From Psychrobacter coccoides (GTDB lineage Bacteria; Pseudomonadota; Gammaproteobacteria; Pseudomonadales; Moraxellaceae), in assembly GCF_017498085.1 (NCBI RefSeq), contig NZ_JAGBKM010000002.1:60846-124845 (forward strand): a stretch of 64,000 nt of DNA, read 5' to 3'. Position numbers and translations under genes: made by a program. The notes under the pieces are model-generated. The model made no database searches. It had not been told where the DNA came from and saw only the letters and a program-made list of their open reading frames with translations. Numbering within the stretch: position 1 is the first letter of the stretch; every line of letters begins with the position of its first letter. Below, one piece after another: positions 57,997 to 64,000 of the stretch.

Positions 57997-60468
57997 TTAA
58001 AACCATTCGAGTGCACGATTATACCAAGTGTCAGGACGCTCTTGTCTAGTATCATCAGCGGCGTCAGGATTGATCACCTCACTATTTGGTATCTGTAACC
58101 CTTCATTTAGGCGTTGCTGATTAAGGCGACTTTGCTCACGTTGCCACTGCATTTGTTGTTGCGCTTGTTCTTGCTGGTATAGTGCTATCGCACAATCACT
58201 GGCCTCTTTTGGTAAGTGTGCTGACATGACCGGTAAATAGCGGGCCGATTCGCAGCGTTCGTTAGACAGCTTGCCTGAGTTGTTTTCGAGCCACAGCCAC
58301 TCAATACCTTCAGGCTCTGGCATGGATACTGGGGTCAGTCTTAAGCGTTGCATATAGTCTATCCATACGGGTAGAGCACCACTGCCGCCGCCTAGGCCAA
58401 TAGGTTTGTTGTCATCACGGCCTACCCATACCACACTAACATAGTTACCGCTATAACCTGCAAACCAAGCATCACGGTAGTTGTTCGTCGTTCCTGTTTT
58501 ACCTGCCAGATTTAGGTCGCTGCCTAGTGACTGAGCACGTCTAGCAGTACCACTTTTTACCACTTGCTGTAGGGCATAGTTGGTCAGGTAGTTGGTTTCA
58601 GGTGGAATGCTACGTTGGGTGTTGAGTCCTGTGCGTTGTAAAATACGTCCACGATCGTCAATGACCGTACGAATACTATGAATGGGGGTGCGAAAGCCGC
58701 CTGTAGCAAAGACTTGGTAAACCCCAAGCATATCCATCGGGCTTAAGTTGACTGACCCTAATAGTATAGAAGGGTAGGCAGGGATTTTTTCTTCAACACC
58801 CAAACGGCGTAGCTGCCTGACAAAGGTATCAACACCAAACTCCATCCCTAAGCGAACGGTGCTTTGGTTATAGGACTTGGCCAAAGCTGTGGTTAAAGGA
58901 ATATAGCCATGGTCACGACCATCGTAGTTTTTTGGATTCCATTTGCTGCCATCTCCTGAGCTCACAGTAATCGGAGAGTCGTCAACAGGACTGGCTAAGT
59001 TGTAACGACCGCTTTCAAGCGCCGTCATATAGATAACGGGTTTTAGTAGGGAGCCCACTTGACGTTTGGCATCGACGGCACGGTTAAAGCCAGTAAATTC
59101 ACTGCCGCTACCGACGACCGCAACCAGCTCACCTGTCTCTGGGTTAGCGCTGACCAAGGCGCCTTGCAAGTCTTTGGTTTTACTACCACGTCGGCGCAGC
59201 TCTCCAAGTTTTTTATCCACCGCTTTGTCAGCAGCTAATTGAGCGATGGGATCAAGCGTACTGATGATGCTCAAGCCTTCGTTTTTAAGGTCATCAGGAT
59301 AATAGACTTCATTGAGTTCACGTTTAACAATGTCTAAGAAGTCAGGAAATTGGCTTTTTCCTTCTACTGGTTTGTCGACGATATCTAAGGGCTTGGCAAT
59401 GGCAGCGTCATATGTTTCTTGTGACAGCATACCCATAGTCAGCATATTATGCAGCACCACATCACGCCGTGCTTTTGAGTCATTGGGATGGCGACGTGGA
59501 TTATAGATGCTTGGACCCTTTGCCATACCGACAAGCATGGCTTGTTGATCTAAACGCAGCTCGTTTAGTGGTTGATTAAAATAAAATTGTGCTGCAAGCC
59601 CAAAGCCATTAATAGAACGGTTGCCATTTTGACCGAGGTATATCTCATTAAGATAGGTTTGTAAGATCTCGTCTTTGCTATAGTGTAGCTCTAATAACAC
59701 TGCCATCAAAGCTTCATTGGCTTTACGTTTGAGCGTGCGATCAGAATTCAAATAGAAGTTTTTAATCAGCTGCTGGGTAATGGTAGAGCCGCCTTGCATG
59801 GAGCCGCCAGAGAAGTTATTGATAACCGCACGAGCGATGCCACGTATAGACACACCTTTATGATCATAAAAGGCACGGTCCTCAGTGGCAATCAGAGCGT
59901 CAATCAGCGGCTGCGGCACGTCGTCTAAAGAGACAACCAAGCGATCTTCATTGCTGTCTGGATAGATGCCCCCGATACTCACAGGCTCAAGTCGAATAAT
60001 CCCAGACTCTGCAGGGACAGTACTTTGTATGGTTTGCACCATACTGTCAGCAATGGTCATCTTGATGACTTGTGGCTTGTCGACATCATTGGCACTGTAG
60101 TTAAAGCCACGAGTGTGAATGAAATAAGTGTTCCCTGATTTATGGTAACTGCCGGTACGGTTATAGTCTTTATTGCTGCGATAGTTGAGTAGCTCCAGCC
60201 AAGTTTTCATCGCTTCATTATTGACCTTAGCGCCTTGATACAGCTCTAAAGGCTGTGAATATACTTTGGCAGGGAGATCCCAGCGCTTACCTTCAAACTT
60301 TTTGGTAATGGTACGATCGAGCTTAAGTAAATATAGCGCCAACAGCACCATACCAACGATAACCACAATGAGTAAAAGACTACTAAACACGATGCCGCGC
60401 TGCTTTGATGGCAGAGGACTGAGAGTAGATTTAGGACGTTGAAACTGAGTAAGCTTGGGTTTTTGCAC
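57997..60468 (-). CDS. mrcB: Penicillin-binding protein 1B
   Basis: The protein has 823 residues. After a short cytoplasmic tail and a membrane helix (IVFSSLLLIVVIVGMVLLALYLL) come a UB2H-like region, the GT51 glycosyltransferase domain (ATEDRAFYDHKGV, QGGSTITQQLIKNFYL) and the transpeptidase with SxxK at S473 (GSLLKP), SxN (SYNQ) and KTG (KTGTTNNYRD). It polymerises and cross-links peptidoglycan. The C-terminal tail is Gln-rich. Followed by the LpoP-like gene. Confidence 0.96.
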   Translation of the reverse strand: MQKPKLTQFQRPKSTLSPLPSKQRGIVFSSLLLIVVIVGMVLLALYLLKLDRTITKKFEGKRWDLPAKVYSQPLELYQGAKVNNEAMKTWLELLNYRSNKDYNRTGSYHKSGNTYFIHTRGFNYSANDVDKPQVIKMTIADSMVQTIQSTVPAESGIIRLEPVSIGGIYPDSNEDRLVVSLDDVPQPLIDALIATEDRAFYDHKGVSIRGIARAVINNFSGGSMQGGSTITQQLIKNFYLNSDRTLKRKANEALMAVLLELHYSKDEILQTYLNEIYLGQNGNRSINGFGLAAQFYFNQPLNELRLDQQAMLVGMAKGPSIYNPRRHPNDSKARRDVVLHNMLTMGMLSQETYDAAIAKPLDIVDKPVEGKSQFPDFLDIVKRELNEVYYPDDLKNEGLSIISTLDPIAQLAADKAVDKKLGELRRRGSKTKDLQGALVSANPETGELVAVVGSGSEFTGFNRAVDAKRQVGSLLKPVIYMTALESGRYNLASPVDDSPITVSSGDGSKWNPKNYDGRDHGYIPLTTALAKSYNQSTVRLGMEFGVDTFVRQLRRLGVEEKIPAYPSILLGSVNLSPMDMLGVYQVFATGGFRTPIHSIRTVIDDRGRILQRTGLNTQRSIPPETNYLTNYALQQVVKSGTARRAQSLGSDLNLAGKTGTTNNYRDAWFAGYSGNYVSVVWVGRDDNKPIGLGGGSGALPVWIDYMQRLRLTPVSMPEPEGIEWLWLENNSGKLSNERCESARYLPVMSAHLPKEASDCAIALYQQEQAQQQMQWQREQSRLNQQRLNEGLQIPNSEVINPDAADDTRQERPDTWYNRALEWF

Positions 60469-60902
60469 TGATGTTGCACCGTTTTAGCATAAAAAAACTG
60501 CCTCATAATGACGTAAATTGACTAAGTTTTCAATCTCTCATCATCTATGCAGTCATTTATTCGTGTTGAGCTGTGAAGGTGTATACTATGCACAGCATTT
60601 AAAATCACTATACCCGCTAAAAATCAAAGCAAGTCATCTATATAGAATAGACGTCATATATAGGAATCCATTGAGTCAGAGCAGTATCTGGCTGCTTTGA
60701 TGCCAGTAGGCTTTTAATTCGATAGGTAAGTGCCATATAAGATAGCAATCTATCATTTAGATAACGGTGTTTTTTGTATGGATTAGTCGTTTTTCATCTG
60801 GCTATTCTTGCTAGGTGATGATGTTTTTGAAATATGGTGAATAATAAGCAATATTTGCGCAACACAGAACGTCCCAAGTCAGTATATCTAAAGGAAGTAA
60901 GC
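60469..60902. other. Spacer between divergent mrcB and ccoI
   Basis: A 434 bp AT-rich region holding the promoters of both genes. A -10-like TATACT (60582-60587) has no well-spaced -35. No FNR/ANR-type TTGAT-N4-ATCAA box was found. A 60-codon open frame at 60518-60700 has no ribosome site or family look. Confidence 0.45.
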
Positions 60903-63791
60903 GTGACTGTTTCAAGTAGTTCGTCCAATACGTCGTCCTCTCTGGCCTCAACTAAAACCGAACGCCATCAAGACAGCTCTATCGTAGAAGGTTTGGTTTT
61001 ACCTCTGGCTGGGCACTGCTTTCATTGTGGCGACCCAGTACCGCAACCGCCATTTCATACCGAGATACTAGGCGCATCTCGTGAGATGTGTTGCATGGGC
61101 TGTCAGTTGGCTTCTCAAAGTATTGTCGAGGCAGGTCTTGAGCAGTATTATCTTGATCGCTCTGAGATTAACCGCACGGCCAGCCTACCAACGCAGCTGA
61201 CTCGCCTTGAAGCTTATGATCATGATGAGATAAAGTCGCAGTTTGTCTATGCGCAAGAAGGCATGTCGGTTGCAGAGCTGTCAGTCAATAATCTGCGCTG
61301 CGCAGCTTGTACTTGGCTTATTGAGTCGCGGCTAGATGAGCTAGAGGGCATAAATAAATGTCAGGTTAATTTGACTAATCAGCGCATGCGAGTGATTTGG
61401 GATGAAAGTAAGCTGCCCATCAGTCGTATCTTAAGCGTCATTAATGAGATTGGTTATGACGCCAAGCCTTACCGCCAAGATACCCATGAGGCCATGCTGG
61501 CTCGTCATAACAATCAAATGCTGCTAAGGCTGGGTATTGCTGCCTTGGGATCGATGCAAGCGATGATGTACTCGGTAGCCATTTATCTGGGTGACTATAG
61601 CGATATGTTGATATTCCAACGTGATTTTTTACGTTGGGTGTCTTTGTTTGTCAGTACTCCTGTGTTCTTTTATGCAGGTATTCCGTTTTTCACTTCAGCA
61701 TGGTCAGCCATTCGAGCACGGCAAGTCAATATGGATGTGCCAGTTAGCATCGCTTTGATTGTGACTTTCTTTGCCAGTCTTTATGCGACTTTGACCGGAC
61801 AGGGACAGACTTACTTTGACTCAGTCAGTATGTTTATTTTCTTTTTATTGGCAGGGCGTTATATTGAGCATAATGCACGTCTAAAAGCCGCTACTATGGC
61901 CAATGATTTGGTAGTGGTTGAGCCTGTATTGGTACAGAAAATTTCTGAAGATAAGCCTGCCGCTGAGCGTGTCTTGCAACAGCTACAGCAAAATGCTCTT
62001 AAACAAAATAAATATCATCAGGACCAGCAAGACTCTATCAATCACGCTGTGAATCATACAGGCACTCAAGAGCCATCAAACACGCCGCCAGAGTCTCTGC
62101 CAAACTTTATGCAGAGCATGGATGCTAATGTTCACCAAATAACCACTCATATTGCGCAAGACTGGCAAAAAAAGCGCAGTCTGATATCAGATGCCCCAAC
62201 ATCACAGCTGTCTGTAGACCCTTCTGCAGAGGCGTCTTTAGACGAAAGACAAATGGTAACCGCTCATAGCTTGCAAGTGGGCGACATCATTATGGTGGAT
62301 GCTGGTTCTGAAATCATCAGTGACGGTATTCTACTTAGCCCAACTGCTACGGTCTCGCAAAGCTTGCTGACGGGCGAGGGCGACTTGATTGCGAAAGCCC
62401 AAGGGGATTATATCGTTGGCGGCGCACAAAACGACAGTCAGCCATTTGAGATGCTGGTGACCGCCTTGCCAGAAGACAGCCAGATTGGACTTATCGATAG
62501 GCTGATGAACCGTGCGATGAGTGAAAAACCCAAGCTGGCGCAGCAAGCAGACAAACTGGCTCGTTGGTTTGTGGCTCGGGTACTGGTGTTATCAGTGCTG
62601 GTATTTATAGGTTGGTATATTGTTGATCCCAGCCAAGCCATTTGGGCCACTGTCGCGGTATTAGTGGCGACCTGTCCTTGTGCGCTGTCTTTGGCGACGC
62701 CGATTGCTTTGACCGTCTCGACCAATCGCTTGGCCAGTTATGGGTTTTTGACCACTCGGGGGCATACACTACAGACTCTAGCAGAGATCACCCACGTGGC
62801 CTTTGATAAAACAGGTACGCTCACTTATGGTAAGCCGAACTTACTCAACATTGAACCAATAGAGGATACTTATCAAGATAAGGGTGACAGTCTAAGTCTC
62901 GCTGAACAAAAAGATCGTTTGTTAGCTATCGCTGCTGCTTTAGAAGTGGGCAGCCGCCACCCGATTGCTCATGCCCTGCTTACCGCAGCTTATCAGCTGC
63001 ATTTGCCGACCACGCAAAACCTGCATCATCACCCTGCAGGCGGCGTCGAAGCGACTATTGATGGTGTCACTTATCGAATAGGTCATGTGGATTTTGCATT
63101 AGATAAAGCGAATAATGGTCTAGCTGCCTCTAGTCAGCCGATTATTGATTTGGAGTCTCAGCGAGCCAGCTCCGCTGTGGTACTGTCTTGCTTGTTAAAT
63201 AACACCACTGATAAAGCAAAGGATTCGCCTTCATGGCAAGCGCTTGCCTGCTTTTACTTTAATGACAAGGTGCGTGATAGTGCCAAATCGATGCTCGATA
63301 CGCTCAAACAGATGGGTATCGAGTCTATGATGTTGACTGGAGATCCAAGTCCGCAAGCGTTGGTTATGGCTGACAATCTAGGTATGCAGAGCGCTTATAA
63401 TGGTCTGTCACCGACAGATAAAGTCAACCATATTCAAAAAATACAAGCCGATGGTGGCATAGTGCTGATGGTGGGTGATGGTATCAACGATGCACCAGTA
63501 CTTGCAGCCGCCGATGTCTCAACCTCGATTGCAGGGGCGGCAGACTTAGCACAGGTATCTAGTGACAGCATTATCTTAAATGGACAAATAGATGCCATCA
63601 GTGCGGCTAAACGTATCGCTGACAAAACCGAGCGAATCATCAAGCAAAACTTTCGTTGGGCGCTCGCTTATAATGGCAGCGTACTCATACCAGCAGCGCT
63701 AGGATATGTACCGCCTTGGTTGGCTGCTATTGGTATGTCCTTAAGCTCGTTACTTGTGGTATTAAATGCTTTGCGTCTAAAACGGGCCTAG
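60903..63791 (+). CDS. ccoI: CcoI/FixI-like copper-translocating P-type ATPase
   Basis: The protein has 962 residues from GTG 60903, which has AAGGA seven bases upstream; an ATG at 60834 adds 23 residues without a ribosome site. An N-terminal Cys-rich domain has CFHCGDP and MCCMGCQLAS, then an HMA domain with CAAC (133-136). Membrane helices follow, then TGE (490-492), the CPC metal site (591-593), DKTG (D635), SRHPIAHAL and VGDGINDAP (858 on). CPC points to copper. The Cys-rich start is typical of CcoI, which supplies copper to cbb3 oxidase; no ccoNOPQ genes are in view. Residues ~335-452 form a long polar insertion in the actuator region. Confidence 0.88.
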   Translation: MTVSSSSSNTSSSLASTKTERHQDSSIVEGLVLPLAGHCFHCGDPVPQPPFHTEILGASREMCCMGCQLASQSIVEAGLEQYYLDRSEINRTASLPTQLTRLEAYDHDEIKSQFVYAQEGMSVAELSVNNLRCAACTWLIESRLDELEGINKCQVNLTNQRMRVIWDESKLPISRILSVINEIGYDAKPYRQDTHEAMLARHNNQMLLRLGIAALGSMQAMMYSVAIYLGDYSDMLIFQRDFLRWVSLFVSTPVFFYAGIPFFTSAWSAIRARQVNMDVPVSIALIVTFFASLYATLTGQGQTYFDSVSMFIFFLLAGRYIEHNARLKAATMANDLVVVEPVLVQKISEDKPAAERVLQQLQQNALKQNKYHQDQQDSINHAVNHTGTQEPSNTPPESLPNFMQSMDANVHQITTHIAQDWQKKRSLISDAPTSQLSVDPSAEASLDERQMVTAHSLQVGDIIMVDAGSEIISDGILLSPTATVSQSLLTGEGDLIAKAQGDYIVGGAQNDSQPFEMLVTALPEDSQIGLIDRLMNRAMSEKPKLAQQADKLARWFVARVLVLSVLVFIGWYIVDPSQAIWATVAVLVATCPCALSLATPIALTVSTNRLASYGFLTTRGHTLQTLAEITHVAFDKTGTLTYGKPNLLNIEPIEDTYQDKGDSLSLAEQKDRLLAIAAALEVGSRHPIAHALLTAAYQLHLPTTQNLHHHPAGGVEATIDGVTYRIGHVDFALDKANNGLAASSQPIIDLESQRASSAVVLSCLLNNTTDKAKDSPSWQALACFYFNDKVRDSAKSMLDTLKQMGIESMMLTGDPSPQALVMADNLGMQSAYNGLSPTDKVNHIQKIQADGGIVLMVGDGINDAPVLAAADVSTSIAGAADLAQVSSDSIILNGQIDAISAAKRIADKTERIIKQNFRWALAYNGSVLIPAALGYVPPWLAAIGMSLSSLLVVLNALRLKRA

Positions 63792-63960
63792 TTTGTATAT
63801 CAAGACACTGTTGACTTCCTCCCCGACCTAAAGGAACGGGGATTCCTACTAAAGACGGCCAAGCCCGACCGCGAGAATGTTTTTTGCTCCATTAACGTCA
63901 CGTTGATGGGTCGTTTTACAAGAACGACAAAACCATGCTCTTATACCAAGACCTTCTCTA
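63791..63960 (-). ncRNA. Predicted TnpB omega-RNA (right-end RNA), extent approximate
   Basis: In IS200/IS605 and IS1341 elements the 3' end of tnpB and the right-end hairpin are transcribed as the guide RNA of TnpB, with the guide taken from the flank just outside the element. By that rule the scaffold lies inside ~63811-63960, and the guide would be CAGTGTCTTGATATACAAAC, the reverse complement of 63791-63810, directly after the ccoI stop. The 5' end is a guess. Confidence 0.4.
63820..63842. repeat. Right-end subterminal hairpin of IS605-type element
   Basis: Stem TCCCCG/CGGGGA with an 11 base loop (ACCTAAAGGAA). Such subterminal hairpins are bound by Y1 transposases and form part of the TnpB guide-RNA scaffold. 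Confidence 0.75.
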
Positions 63961-64000
63961 CCTTTCGGACTGTCTTGGCGAGAGCCGCAACACGAGCAGG
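63849..64000 (-). CDS. tnpB: TnpB (RNA-guided nuclease, IS605 family), C-terminal fragment
   Basis: The last 49 residues are visible: a zinc finger with CSCCG...WFCRSC (two CxxC-type pairs) followed by the RuvC-III motif QRDVNGAKNIL, with its catalytic Asp intact, and a short end AVGLGRL. This is the standard C-terminus of TnpB. The gene continues past the window edge, so intactness of the nuclease cannot be judged. Confidence 0.88.
   Translation of the reverse strand, partial: CSCCGSRQDSPKGREGLGIRAWFCRSCKTTHQRDVNGAKNILAVGLGRL

Larger units (their letters stand above)
63811..64000 (-). mobile_element. IS200/IS605-type element, right end
   Basis: It contains the tnpB 3' end and a subterminal imperfect hairpin (TCCCCG 63820-63825 with CGGGGA 63837-63842). 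Just outside the hairpin, on the minus strand, GAAGTCAA supplies TCAA (63814-63811), the right-end cleavage sequence of several IS605 members. No terminal inverted repeat or target duplication is expected for this group. The left end and any tnpA lie beyond the window. Confidence 0.8.

Noticed and set aside
60518..60700. Short frame between mrcB and ccoI
   Set aside because: No ribosome site or recognisable features; lies in the divergent promoter region.

Overview
The window is a 64 kb piece of chromosome from a gammaproteobacterium of the family Moraxellaceae, most likely Psychrobacter. This rests on gene content, protein style (acidic, Gln/Asp-rich insertions) and gene orders such as tamA-tamB, clpS-clpA, rpsA-ihfB-lapA-pyrF, the isc cluster, hup-ppiD and prmA-DUF3426-fis-purH. 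No sequence search was run, so the genus is an inference. Almost everything is core metabolism and housekeeping. Accessory material is confined to a small MITE-like element and the right end of an IS200/IS605-type element at the window's end. No rRNA, tRNA, CRISPR array or prophage was seen.

Layout. 1-10 kb: the start of an LplT/Aas-type MFS gene on the minus strand, then tamA and tamB (outer-membrane assembly and lipid transport). 10-15 kb: a very small Fur-controlled hemP, a Nudix-ThiE fusion, a lipocalin and a long-form GAPDH. 15-21 kb: obgE, proB, hemE, argC and a coiled-coil membrane protein. 21-33 kb: clpS, a 690 bp gap with a candidate clpA promoter and a perfect 16 bp palindrome, clpA, ung-tadA, cmk-rpsA-ihfB-lapA-pyrF and two phosphoesterase-type enzymes. 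33-41 kb: rpsT, an NAD(P)-binding protein, rraA, a BCCT transporter divergent from mfd, and an HIT protein.

41-48 kb (minus strand): the complete isc operon iscR-iscS-iscU-iscA-hscB-hscA-fdx. Ahead of it lies a strong promoter overlapped by a near-canonical IscR type 1 site, and three of its intercistronic gaps hold compact hairpins. 48-57 kb: a UbiJ-like SCP2 protein, hup, ppiD, then purH, fis, a zinc-ribbon DUF3426 protein and prmA. 57-64 kb: a TPR lipoprotein that fits LpoP lying behind mrcB (PBP1B), a CcoI/FixI-like copper P-type ATPase, and the 3' end of a tnpB gene.

The most interesting points are: the IS605-type right end, with a predicted TnpB guide-RNA scaffold whose guide would match the sequence just after ccoI; a 170 bp palindromic MITE with TA target duplication; TamA nearly twice the usual length, with a ~155-residue acidic insertion that splits a POTRA domain; the candidate LpoP with four in-frame 15 bp tandem repeats at its N-terminus; and several well-formed regulatory sites (Fur, IscR, the clpA palindrome and the dyads between the BCCT gene and mfd).
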